DNA of 64,000 nucleotides, taken from the NCBI RefSeq assembly GCF_000208865.1, contig NC_018394.1, positions 3,537,797 through 3,601,796 on the forward strand. The letters are read 5' to 3'. The notes beneath the pieces are model-generated. The model was not told the origin of the DNA. It did not search any database and was given only the letters and a program-made list of their open reading frames with translations. Positions 48,879 through 60,501 of this stretch are shown in pieces (positions within the stretch are counted from its first letter, which is position 1; each line of letters starts with the position of its first letter). This stretch comes from Neospora caninum Liverpool (Eukaryota; Apicomplexa; Conoidasida; Eucoccidiorida; Sarcocystidae). The translations under genes were made by a program, and so were the position numbers.

Positions 48879-51800
48879 ATGGCGGCTCGATGGTGGGCTG
48901 CGTCGCCTTCGCTCATTCTCCTCCTCCTGTTCTCGCCTGTTACCTCTTCTCGCGACGCGTTCGCCGCTCCTGTCGCCCACGAGCTGTACCACAGCCCGTC
49001 CTCTCGACTGTCCCTGTCCCCTCGTGGCCGCCACAGATCCTGGCCAGGCCCCCCCGACCGCTGCGGGCGCTGCGCCTCCGACGGGGGCCTCGTCCTGTCT
49101 CTGGAGCCCACGGCGAGACCGTCCCTTCCGCTTCCTCCGCTGCCCGGGATCCGCGTCGGGGACTCGGCGCCTACGGCAGCGGTGTCGCCTCGCACCGGGG
49201 GGTTGCGGCGACCCGTCGACCGGCGCCGCCCCCCTCCAGCCGCCCTCCCGCGGGCGCCCAGGGCGGGGCGAAGCTCCCAGGCCACACACGCCCGCGGGGC
49301 ATGCGCCGCGCGAAGGAAAGAGGCGCTTCCAGCGTTTCCGTGTTTGCCAGGGAGCGGCTCTGAGTCCGCGAACCGCCACCAGCAAACGCACGGAGTGAAA
49401 GAAGGCGGGCGACTCAGCAGGGAACGCAGAGATGTTTCTTCAAGACCAACGCATTTCTCGCCCTTGATTCGCGATTCTCGTCCACTGCTCCTTTCTCCGT
49501 CTGTCTCCCGTTGGGTTTCATCTCCAGAACGAAAGAAACTTCCACGTTTCCATTTCGTCGCCTTCTCTACTCGCACTGCCTACCCGCCTGTCCCCGCCTT
49601 CACGCTGCTGAGTGCGACGGCTCGTTTTCTCTGTTCCTGCGCTTACGTCTGGGCCCCGCGACGCCACGCCTCCGCGGCCTCTCCTCGGCGACGGAGGGGA
49701 CATCCAGGATGCCTTTCTGCGTGCAGCTGTGTGACCTGCGTTTCGACGCGGCGCCGTTCCTTGTCCGACGCGTCTTCTCGCTCGCCTTCGCCAGCCTTGT
49801 TTGGCCCCTCCCCTTTCCCTGTTTCTGTCACGTCCGCCTGTCCGTCATCGCTAGGCCCTCGAGAGGGTGCAATGCGTGTCCGAGCCCTCTCACCTGTTCT
49901 GTGGTATCTCCCTGCTTTCGGGCCAACGCCGTGTTCCTCGCTCTCTGCGACCGCTCCGCCTCATGGTGCTGGGCCTCAGTGTCCGTCGCCTGTCCCACCG
50001 GCTTCTCCATCGCCTCGAGAGAAGCCGACAGTCTGTCTGTACATCCCGTGCACGCATGCAGCGCCATCCCAGTCCGCTTCTTCCGCTCCGTCACCGTCGT
50101 CTGTCTCCCCCCCTGGCAGCCCTACGCACAGCCCTCCAGCTGACCCCCCTGCGGCGGCGCCACCGGCCGTGCCGCCCAGCCGGTCGCGCTCGAACTTCCG
50201 TTTTTGTTCAGACAGCTGCCGGGAGGGGCTGTTGCTTGCTCTCCCTTCTGTCTCTCCAACCTCCCTGCCGGAATCTCTTAAGCACTTTCTAATCTCGTAC
50301 ACTTCGGCTTTCCCGGCGCGATCTCTTCCACTCCTTTACGTCGACGCCGTACAGGCGGCGTCTCCCGCGTCCGCGCACACCGAGGCGACCGCGGAACTGT
50401 CCGCCGAGCAACGCCAAACGTGTGCGGCTGCAGTCGGTCCGCTCGTGGGCACCGCAGATGGCCGCATCTCTGCGGCGTATACGCACTGCGACGACCGGCC
50501 GTCAGGGCTTCCCATTGTCTACACACCTTGCGTGGTGCCTCCCTCGTTCCCGCGCAACCATGCTCTTCAGCCTCAGAAACTCGGTCGGCTGTTTGCGCAC
50601 TTGGCTCACCAGAGTGAACGGCGAGACGCGCGAGCACTCGACGAGGGCCGGAGAGAGCAGCGAAGCGAAGCGCCGGAAGCTGTCGAAACGGCGGACGCGA
50701 AACAGATCGCGCGGCGGGACCCGCGCGACTTGGCCGGACGCGCCTCTAGGAAGGGCGAACCCGAAGGCGACTTGCGGCACAGCTGCGCAGACGCCAGAGG
50801 GCTTCTCAGGGGAACGCGAACGCTGAGCGATCCACGCGACCCGACGACGCCCACCGGCGCAGGCACGGAAAAGAGCGGTCGGGCGACGGAGAGCGCAGAC
50901 AAGAGCTGTACGGATGGACCACGTCGAGAAGGGCATGTTCCGGCCTCCAGCGCGCTCTCCGTGTCCTCTCCTCGCCATTGCCCCGGACACCCAGCGGCCG
51001 AAAACCGGTGCGGGCGAGACGGGCGTCGCACGTCCACGGCCCCGCAGACTCGGCGGCTCACGGACGCGCACGAGCCGGCACAGACCAACGTCCAGGCGGC
51101 CTCGCAAGCGCGGCGAGTGGCGCCAGCCCGACGCGCTCTGGGGACCTCTGTTGCCTCACGATTCTCGCTTTTCTCTCCGATTCAAGACGCCGACGTCACC
51201 TGCGCCTGGCTGCGTAGTGTACATACGGCCGACTACGTGCGCGCAGCCTCGGCAGCGGCTCTCAGCGAAGCGGAGGAACGCAAAATAGGTCTCCCAGTCA
51301 CCAAAGGTTACGCATCCAAATCGCTTGCAGAGGTACGTTTCCGCGGCGACTCTATTTGCGTCTCTTCCGATCCCTGCGATTTGTCTTCCGCGCCTCCGTG
51401 CGCCCTTCCGGCCCTTACATCGACGCGTCCCGACTCCATCCACAGTCCGTCTGTCTTTTGGTCTGCTCCTCAATCTGTTGGGCTGTGCGGGCTATCGGCG
51501 CTTCTGGATCCCCTTCGCTGCTCGCTTGCTTGCCTGGGCCGCTACCTGCGCACGTTTCTCGGGCACCTTCCGCTTCCACACACACGTTTGCTGAGTTGCG
51601 TCTGACAAATCCACACGTGTCTCCCAGGTGACGTCGACTGTCCTGGGCACCTGGCTCGCCAGTCACTTTGGCATGGCATGCGTTGTCGGCGGCGGAACTC
51701 ACCACGCGAAGAAGGCTCACGGAGGCAAATTCTGTGTCTTCAACGACGTCGCCGTCGCGGCTGCACTCGCACTCAAACAAGGGATTGCTGAGTAGGGCCC

Positions 51801-54274
51801 TCCGCCACGGGCGAGGAAAGCGCAAAACGCTGAACCGGACTCGAAGCCGCAGTCGGACGGTTTGGAGGATACTGTCGTCCGGGTACTCTTTCCTGGCAAT
51901 GACAGATACGGGGCGGGACGGCACAAACGGCGGCCAGGGCCGAAACGAGAGCCGGTGACTAGCCCAACGGCTGAAGCGTCTGACGACGCGGAAAGAAAAG
52001 TGACCCACACGTGCCAGGATTCGAAACCGTTCTAGCGGGAGGCGGAGACAGCGGTATTGCGTTCTCGCGTCCCCAGTCGTCGCTGTTGATTTCCTGTGCG
52101 GCGCGCCCTTCAGTGTCGGCCACAAACGTGCAAACCCTCAAATTGCTGATCACTTGTGTGCCTACCGGTGCTGCCCACGGCGCCTTCAGGCCTCCGCCGT
52201 CGTTTCCCCTTTTCGCGTTTCTCTCTTTCTCGCTGCCTTGCCGCTTTCGGCGAGTTTCTCTTGCGCTTCCTGCCGGTTTCGCCACGTCACCCTCCCCTCC
52301 TATTTTGTGCATTCCTTTGCTTCGTCGGGCGGCTGTGTCCCCGATGGACTCCACCTGTCTTTGCTTCGGTTCCGGCTGTTTTGCCAGGGGGTATCATACC
52401 GTAAGTCGTCCTTTGGTTGTGTCTCACGCTTGTCTCGTCCCTTGTCTCTCGCGTTGCCCCGCGTCTGGCTTTGCAGCCGCATTCTCATTCTCGACCTCGA
52501 TGTCCATCAAGGTGACGGAACAGCCGAGATCTTCGCGAACGAGCCGCGGGTGAAAACGGTGTCTATACACTGCGCGGACAACTTCCCCTTCCCCAAAGCC
52601 CAGTCAGTCGCGTCACTTAAAAAGACGCAGTCTCGCCACAAATGCGTCAAATCCCCCACCCCACCCCTTGCGGCACCCCACCTGGCGTGGTTGCTATCTA
52701 AAGCCGAACGAAGAATCAGTCATACCCATATGCGTACACCTACACGTGCATTGTGCGTGAAGATCTAAGTAACATCGTGGTGTGCGTCTGTGACAGCCGC
52801 CGTGGCTTCGTTCTCATTCGCTGTCTTTTGGTTCATCGGCTGCCTTCTCAGTGCAAATTCTGTTTCCTGATGCCCTCGACGGTCCCGGGAATGCGCAGGT
52901 CAGATGTCGACGTGGCGCTGCCAGCGGGTACCGGAGACGAAGTGTACTTACACCACATAAATGAGGTAGGCGGACATCCAAACGGGGAGAGCGCCTGGTC
53001 GCCACAGACGCAAAGATGAGTTTCAGCGTCCTCACAAACCCACGTTTCGTGGTCCTCCAGCTTTTATGACCTACTAAGACTAGCACACCTTACTGGTCTG
53101 GTGCAGTCTGACGGCAACAGGCACGCATGCGTAACCTGCTTCAGACCGTCCTCTATGTACATGCATTCCTAACCAAGATTCACACATACACCTTTCCGAA
53201 CGCGTCGATGATGTGCACATATGTATATGCATATGAATTGCTCGAGGCACGCACATGCATGGAAGTGCGTGTGTACTTCAGCCGCCGGGGCCGGGTATGG
53301 ACTGTCTACTTGCTTCGCGTAGGTTCTTCCTCGGATGCTCCGAGAGCATTGTCCGTCGCTTGTTTTCTACGTCGCGGGCGTGGATATCCACGAGCGCGAC
53401 ACTCTGGGCAACTTCCAAATTACCGACGCGGGCATCAAGAAACGGGAAGAGCTCGTGTTCTCCCACTGCCTCCGCTACAATCAAGAACTCATGCGGCGCG
53501 CAACGCAGAGCGAGGAACGTCCCCGCACGCCTGACGCGGCCGCAGAACGCGGCGCAAGTCCGTGCGAGCCCCCGGGCACGACGCCGCGGCCGAGTGGCGC
53601 TTTAGGCGTGACGATTCAGGGCCGAGACGGCCCCGCTGGCACGCACGGGCGCCGCACGACGTGGACGCAGCATCCAGACCGAGAGGCGTCTCTCGAGCAG
53701 GAAGTGGGAACGCTCACGCACGGGGTGAAGGCGGATTCCCTTCCGCACAACGGCCGGCCTGGAGACGCGACCCCCGGCCGCGCGGAGACGTCCAAAACGC
53801 CGGCGCATGCAGTCGCGCGCCGCCCCGTCGCTATCTGCTCCGTCGTCGCCGGTGGCTACAGCGACGACATCCAAACCACTGTCGAGAGCCACGCAATTCT
53901 TTTCGAGTGAGTCGAGACAACACGCGAGTCTGCCGGCGGCCCCCGTCCCAGGCCACACTCGATTCGCACCGGAGGGCGACGTCCTCGCTCTTTCTCCGTT
54001 CCGTTGCTTGATCGTGGTTCGCGGTTTCGCCTCGTCGTCTTGCCGCATGTATCATTCCCCGTGGCCATGCCGCGCGCCTCGCTCCCTCACCCTGTGTCCG
54101 ACGTTCCCCCACGCGTTTTCCGCCTTGTCTCACGTTCCTGTCCCCTCCCCCCCCGCGTCGGTGTGGATTTGTGGTTTGTTGCGCCGCTTCAGGACTGCGG
54201 CGTATTTCTGGACGGAGCGCCGATTCCCGGACTTCTACACGCCCCCTTACAGGGCGCACTGCTGGCCGTATTAA
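48879..54274 (+). CDS. Histone deacetylase superfamily protein (bacterial/class IV type) with signal peptide, 6 exons, 1158 aa
   Basis: Exons: 48879-51332, 51628-51791, 52477-52602, 52899-52965, 53323-53906, 54193-54274; 3,477 bases, phases consistent, stop TAA. The ATG lies in a perfect gccaccATGG context. Residues 1-22 (SPSLILLLLFSPVTSS) look like a signal peptide. About 500 low-complexity residues follow. The deacetylase fold begins near 543 (LPIVYTPCVVPPSFPRNHAL), is broken by a long insert, and resumes at RSVHTADYV (about 779). It has GGGTHHAKKAHGGKFCVFND (about 837), zinc ligands in LDLDVHQGDG (about 881), QSDVDVALPAGTGDE, the third ligand in AGVDIHERDTLG (about 958), another insert, then the catalytic-Tyr motif AGGYSDD (about 1115). 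The GTHHA, VHQGDG and SDVDVALP wording matches bacterial and plant class IV-like enzymes rather than nuclear class I. It should remove acyl groups from lysine or small amines; substrate unknown. A secretory or apicoplast location is inferred. Confidence 0.92.
51628..51791 (+). CDS. Deacetylase exon 2: tandem His active-site motif
   Basis: Phase 0 entry after TCCCAG; exit phase 2 at GCTGA|GTAGGG. It encodes VVGGGTHHAKKAHGG and FCVFNDVAVAAAL, which hold the His-His charge-relay pair and the ND motif of the family. Confidence 0.94.
54193..54274 (+). CDS. Deacetylase last exon
   Basis: Phase 2 entry after GCTTCAG; ends in TAA after a Tyr/Pro/Arg-rich 27-residue tail. I chose it because the phase fits the donor GA|GTGAGT of exon 5. 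No motif supports it independently, so it is the least certain exon of this gene. Confidence 0.65.
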
Positions 54275-54333
54275 CGGTCTCGGCCGTTCGCGTCGATTCC
54301 TGCGGAGAATCCCCCCGGACGGTTACGCGCTGA

Positions 54334-54668
54334 CTATTTATAGAGACCGAAGTCTTCTTGTCCTTCCACAAAGAAAAGCCCATCGCGTTTTGGCTTCCTC
54401 ACGGAGCATGTCAAGTTTTCTTTTCCTTCGCGCAGCTGCGACCTCGCAGACGCGCCCGCCAGGCTCTCGCAGTGTCTAGTGGAGGACGTCCTTTGCTCTT
54501 CGCTCGCTTCCGTTGCTCGGTTCTCTTCCCGCTGTCTTTTCTGTTCAACGATATTCCTTTTCTGCTTCTGCTTTCTCGCCGCCCTTTCCTCTGCGACACC
54601 TGTTTGCATGGACTCGTCCTCTTCCTCGTTCTCTAGAGACAAAACCTCCGCTGTATCATCGGTTGCCT
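54334..54668 (-). other. Charged open segment, possible extra 3' exon of the minus-strand gene
   Basis: After an AG on the minus strand (GATACAG|CGGAGG) a phase 1 frame runs about 110 codons, rich in Glu, Arg, Lys and Gln (EEDESMQTGVAEERAARKQ), to a stop at 54334. It lies between the deacetylase stop and the end of the large minus-strand frame. It could be an alternative C-terminal exon of the gene at 54877-60501 or 3' UTR by chance. I could not find a convincing donor for it. Confidence 0.25.
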
Positions 54669-54876
54669 CCTCCAGTGAATCAACCTCTTAACCTGAACTT
54701 CTTTCCCCGCCCCGAGGAATGTTGTCGTGGTTTCGTGTCTTCGTTTTTAACGCCGTGCATGGGTTCGCACGAGCATCATTCTCCCCCTGCCGTTGCCGGC
54801 CGAGGACATGCGCCGACTTTCTCCTTGCTTCCCTGAGATTCGCCTTATGTGTCCGCGTCGTGGCGCCCGTGGTTTT

Positions 54877-57800
54877 CTAAGGCCCAGCGAGTCTGGTCTT
54901 TTGTTCCGTTTCCTTTTCAACTGGGAACTCTTTCGATTCGTCTTCGCCGTCGCTCCTTCCTTCGAGACACCACGAACCGCCTTCCCACTCTCCCCCGCTT
55001 CCGCTGTCGTCCTGCCTGCGTTCCTCGCCTTCGATGCCCTCGCTGGCCTCTCGGCTCGCCCGTCGTCGCCACCCGCCCTGGCGCTCCTGCGCATGTGCGT
55101 GCTCGCGTCCCATCGCGTCTCCCCGGCTCTCGCACGTCCACTCGTCATTTTCGTCTTCGCCCTCCGCTTCTCCCACCCCACAAAAAGCCTCCTCTGTCTG
55201 CCTGCCGCGCTGCCGCGCCAACCGTCCAAAGACGGGGGGGAAGACAGACTGGTCCTCCTCGTCTCCAGCACGGACCGAAGATGCCGAAGACGAGTTCCTT
55301 TGAATCGCGAAGTCGCCGACCCCGCCCCTGTCCCCTCCCCACGAGACGTCTCTCACTTCTGCTGTGGCGAGGTCGCCTTCTTCACCGCTTGCCACAGACA
55401 CCCCCGGGCGACCTCCGAGGGTATCCAGCTGTCCCCCCCGAAGCTCGGGCCGCCTGGCACGCGACGCCCCTCCTTCGCCGTCCTTGGGAGACACGCCGCA
55501 ACGCGCAAGATGACCGGAAAGCTCTGCAAACAGACTCCGCGCACCTGGCGCCGATTCGGCTTGTCGCCGTAGGCGGCGGGCGAGTTGGAGACTCTCGGGA
55601 GTCACCTCGCCGAGCCCGACGCCTGACAACAGACAGCCGTATGTTTCCGGGGCAGTGTCAGGTTCGTCGGGGCGCCTTGGCCTCTCATGGAGTGGAGACG
55701 CGCCCTCCTGACGGGCGAGCCACGCGCAGCTGTCAGCATCTCCCCACCTGACTGCATGCGCTTGGGTGAACGACGAATGCGAGTGATCGGCTCGCTGGCC
55801 GTCCGCCTCTTGTTCTTCTCCTTCGGGACCTTGGAGCTGTTCGCCTCCGTCGTCCGTGCTGGTTCCGTTCGCAGGTGGCCGCCATCCCACCCACTGCGTC
55901 TCCGGTGGATTGCGGAAGTCGAGCAACTCCTCTCGGTCGTCTTCCTCGCCTTCCTCCTCCCGCAGTTCGAGTCTCAGGCGGCGCGCTGCTTCGTCTTCGC
56001 TGTCTTCCGAACCGTCCCCCGCCCCTGGGGGCACGCCCCGGCCGCTCTCCGCCCCTCTCTCACTCTGGTCGGCAGGAGCTGCGGAAGGCGAGGCAGCCAC
56101 GAGTTCCTTCACGAGGCGCCTTTGTCGGCGTTGCCGCTGGATGCGCGGATGCGACATGAAAACGCGCTTCAGCTCACCCATCGCCAAACGGCTTTTCGCT
56201 AACGCCGCCCCGTCGAGGTCGTCGTTGAAGAGAGGCACGGAGTCGAGTGCAGGCCTTTGTCGTTCTCCGTCTTCTTCACCTAGCCCTTTATAGATCTCGA
56301 GCAACTCCTGCGGCGGCGCCGGCAACGCCAGACGTCCCGTCGCGCCTTCCTGCTGCCGGTCTCGCTCCTGTCGCACCTTCTCGCCTTCGCCCTGGGGACA
56401 CCTGTTCGCGGTGTCGTCTGTCTCCTCTCCACCGTCTTTCGACGACGCGTTCTCCACACCCTTCTTCCTGTCTCTCTCACGCCGTCTCCTGGCAAACAGA
56501 TGCAGCGCCCGGTCACAACTCTGCCTGGCGAACATCAGTTGCTGCTGAGTCGCTTGAAGGACGTAGACCCACTCCGCATCCGCCAACTCGTCTGCCTCCT
56601 CCGCGGAACTGTCCACCCGCGTTTGCTTCCCGTTGCTTCTGTCTCCCATGGGCCCGAACGCAGCCGCTCTTCCCATCTTTGCGGCGTTTCGGTCGGGCGC
56701 GAGAAGCGCCGCAGCCTGGCGAGAGTCGCTCCCCCGGCACTTGGTGCACAGCTGCGTCTCGGCGAGGGACAAGGCCTGGCGCGCGCCGGGATCCTCCGCC
56801 CCGTCAGCTTCCCGCGCGGACGACGCGGGGCGAAACGACCTCGAGCACGCCGCATTCGGGCCGAGACGCAGAAGCGCCAGAGCGGCGGCGACGTGCTGAT
56901 TAAGCCTGCCGAGTCCGAGGCGAATGTCGCCAGGCGACAGCAGAGTCGAAGAGTCCCGGAAAAGAGGAGACACGGGTGGCGGGTCCAGGCAGCACGGCAC
57001 GACGGAGACGGGCGCTTCCCGAGCGGGGTTTGTGCGCCCGGCAGACGCGTCGCCTCGCCTCTCGCCGCGCGGTTTGCCGCATCCGTCAGCTGGACAATCA
57101 GGGGAGGAAGCGGGAACAGACGACGAAGCGGGCGGGAGAGACGGAAGCACAAGACGCGGCGCTCGAACGCCAGTGGCGGCGAGTCGCGTCCAATCGTAGA
57201 GAAGTGCACTTCTCAGGCGGCCGGTCGAGTTCTCCAGTTCGCGCTCTGCAATTCTAAGCGCGAAGAGAATGCCGACGAGCTGGACGACCGCCTGCCACGA
57301 GGCTACGGCGACACTCGCCAGACACTCGAGGGCCTGCAGCGTCCTCGCAGCCGCCGCAACGGCAGTGCGAACGAGGCGAGGGAGGCGCGAGACGGGGACG
57401 GTGGCTGAAGCAGGCAAACCGGGAGAGAGGAACGTCGCGCCTTCGAGTGTCGGGCACGCGGAGCGGCTGCCGTTGGTGATCGCACCAACGCCCGACGCAC
57501 AGGACGCGAGAAGGGAACAGAACGGAACGGAACCGGCAGATGCAGCTGACGCAGAAACGGTCGAAGGCGCACCCTCGCGGGCGGCGCCGCTGGGTGGGAT
57601 CGGCTCCCCTCGAGCTCTCGCGTTTTCCGGGAGCGTCTCGGGATTCGCGACGCTTTCAAGCGCGCCGTCGGTCCTGCCTCCCACCCCCGCCTCATTGTCT
57701 GTCGTGTCGCCGTCCCGCCGCCCTCCACCCATCGAACTCCCTTTGTTTCCCGTCGCCAACTGCTGTCCCGACACCCCCTCTCGGGCGTTGCGCGCGCCGT

Positions 57801-60501
57801 CCTTCTCGCGGGCTTCCAGGAGCTCCTCGAAAAGCGACGGAAGCGCTGCTGCCGGTCGCCCCGCCTCTGCGGCCGTCAGGGCGTCTGCGGAGACGTCGAA
57901 CTTCACTTCTTTTCTTTTTGCGCTCCACCGGTTTGTTGCGGAGACTGCAGACGTGCCTCCCGCCCCTCCACTCGCAGGCGCGCGCGGCTGGCGAGCGTTC
58001 TGCCGCTTCCACACAGAAGGAAATGGAGTTGCAGACTCGTCGGCTGCGGAAGGAGGCAGTGGCGGCCGGCACCTGGTCTGCGAGAGGGGCGAGACGCCCA
58101 CGAGCTCAGGGGTGGCGTCTGCCGCCTCACCTGCGGGCTTCCGACGGAGCACCATGTCTCGTTCTGCCTTCGCAGAGGACGAGGAAAGGGCTGTCGACTC
58201 GCTGTCAGACCAAGACGATAGAGACGCCGACGGCCCCGATATCGCGTCGGATATCAGCTGAAGGAGGCACGTTTGAAAGCCAGCACACAGGTCCCGTTCT
58301 GCTAGCCACACTTGCGAAGCGACGTCTTTCATATTTGCGAGAGAAAGCGTACAGTCCGACTCCTTGTCGGGGCCTGCACGAGGAGACAGAGAGGCCTTTC
58401 CGCACGCTTCTCCCCGGTGGGCGTGGCCATTTGACACAGTGCGAGCAGCGGGCGTCCCCGACGTGGCATCACCTGGGAGTTCGCCTGCGACGTCCGAGCG
58501 CATTTCGCGAAACAGATCTCGACAAGAGACTCCACGCAAAAGGATCTCCGTCGCCCGACGCAGGCCCCTGCCGGTGTCCAGGCCTGTCTCCACGAACGTG
58601 CGGCGCACCTCTGCCGTCAGCGCCGTCGCTGGAGACGACGGAACTCCTGACGCAGAGGACACGGCAGGGGAAGAAGGCTGAGAGGATGACACGTCAGAAC
58701 ACACAAACTTAGCAGACCCAGGCGAGCCTGAACCCGCCTTTCCTGAGCTCGAACCCCTCGCCGCGACGACCTCGGTGCCTACCGCGGCATCCACCAGCAT
58801 CCAGTTGTCAACTGCTCGGTGTGTCACCGCTACCTCTTGCGTCCACCTGGAACAGTCGTGCACAGACAACTCAGTTCAGCAAATGTACATCAATATATAT
58901 ATATATATATGCGTATATACAGGTGAAGCTTCCCAGATACGCCTGTGCGGGTAAATTTGCGGCGTCGGCAGCGGTGTGACGCCGTCTCTCCGTCTCCAGA
59001 GGGTGGTGTGTGTGTGTGTGTGTGGCGGCAGCTGCGATGATTGGACACCGTGGAGAGTGAGGCATCGTGGCGAGAAGGGCGAAAGACAAAGAGAGTGAAT
59101 GGCGAACGGATGCGTGAATCGCGAATCCTAGCTACCTGAAGCAGCTCACGCCCACAGGCAGACTCACGCTTCCCCGTATATGATCTATTGGTTCATATTT
59201 TCACATGTGTATCTATGCATGTGGTTATTATGGTCGCCTCCTCCTTAGGCCTACAAAATGTGTCCCTCCGCACCGCGCGAGAATCCCCTTCCTCACCTGA
59301 GAATCTCCTTGATGTACTTTTGTTCGAGCACAAGCAATGAAGCCGCTTTCTTCCATCTTCGAACCACAGCCTGCGTGCCCCATGCTCCGACCGCGAGAGG
59401 CGCCACGATTGCGGCACCGGCAGCAGCGAGGCAAAGAACAGCGCAGACCAACCCGGAAGTGAAGAGAGCGCCCCAGACGCTATCCGTCTGCAGTTCGCCC
59501 ACGGCCGCTTCGACGCGCATGCGGTCTTTTCGGACAGGGGAACCCTCTCCATCACCCGAACCAAATAGACGAGACACAGAGGAAGACGCAAACGAAAGAG
59601 ACGGCAGTTGCAGTAGGAGAACCACGAGTCCCACCCCAGCCACGGCGAGGCACGAGGCAAGTGCGAAAGTCCCTGAGGCACAGAAAACGCGCAAAGCAGC
59701 GTTTTGTGTTTCTTCTTCTCTCCCCGCCCTCGGCGCCAGCGGGAATGCTGGCACTGCGCCGCGCGTTGAACATCTGCGCTGTTGAGGTCGAGGGGACAAG
59801 GCCTTTTCTTGGGAGAGCGGCGGGGTGTCCCCCCTTCCCCGCGTTGACTCGGGCGCGGGAGCGCCTGGGCGAGGGAGACTCCCTCGCGGGAGGCCTCCAG
59901 AGCCTCGACCGTGCCCCTCGGAGCCGACGGACGAAGGCGAGTAGACAGAGGGCCTTTTCCCACATTTGGACGAACGGGGACGTTCGAAGGCAACGACGGA
60001 CGGGAGATTGGGCAGGAAGAGCAGACGGTGTTCAAGAGCCACAGCTTGGCAAGTGCGAAGGAGAAGGAACAGTGAATCTACGACATCAGCGTGGAGGAAA
60101 TGGAGCAGACGGGAGAACGGCAGACCAGAGAAAAGGCTGCAGGGGTTCTTCTCTCTGCTGTTTCGTGGTGCATTCTCTGGCTTCTCCGTCCCTCTCAGGA
60201 TCCAGTGCCTCGTCCCAGACGGCGTTGAGTGAAGTGTACGGAAGTCATCGTCGCTAGTTGGGCGAGGAGACACTCCAGACGCGCCTGCAGAGAACGAAAC
60301 GGAGCCGAGGTCTCCACGGCAGCCCCTCAAGGGCCCGAAAAGAGACGACCGCATCGTGAGCGGAGGGAGGTGAAGCAAACGAGGGAAGAGTACAGGGGGG
60401 GAAAGAAGACAGCGGGGGTGCGTGCACCAGCTGGGCATATGCGCACGAGAGGCGGCGAGTTCGTGAACAGTCACGGGATGTAAGCCATGTCGCAAACGCA
60501 T
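54877..60501 (-). CDS. Large two-exon membrane protein of uncertain family, about 1724 aa
   Basis: Exons 60501-59297 and 58846-54877; the intron has GT-AG ends (CTCAG|GTGAGG and TTCCAG|G) and phase 2. Residues about 273-299 and 342-370 are hydrophobic and should cross the membrane, separated by a charged loop. After the second comes RRWKKAASLLVLEQKYIKEI, which continues across the intron into RWTQEVAVTHRAVDNWM. The rest is long, with Ala/Leu helices (PRLVRTAVAAAARTLQALE, CLASVAVASWQAVVQLVGI) between low-complexity blocks and an acidic Arg/Gly-rich tail. Two close membrane segments near the N terminus followed by a long helical cytosolic part recall vezatin/Inp2-type proteins, but I see no diagnostic motif and do not assign it. 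The ATG at 60501 is the first; a later Met at residue 50 is an alternative. The second exon may be spliced further downstream. Confidence 0.65.
58893..58910. repeat. (AT)n array in the intron of the membrane-protein gene
   Basis: About 18 bases, just upstream on the minus strand of the acceptor at 58846. A (TG)n tract at 59005-59024 is in the same intron. Confidence 0.92.

Noticed and set aside
57269..58712. Long plus-strand open frames of 330 and 390 codons
   Set aside because: Antisense shadows of the GC-rich minus-strand membrane-protein exon, with no motif of their own.
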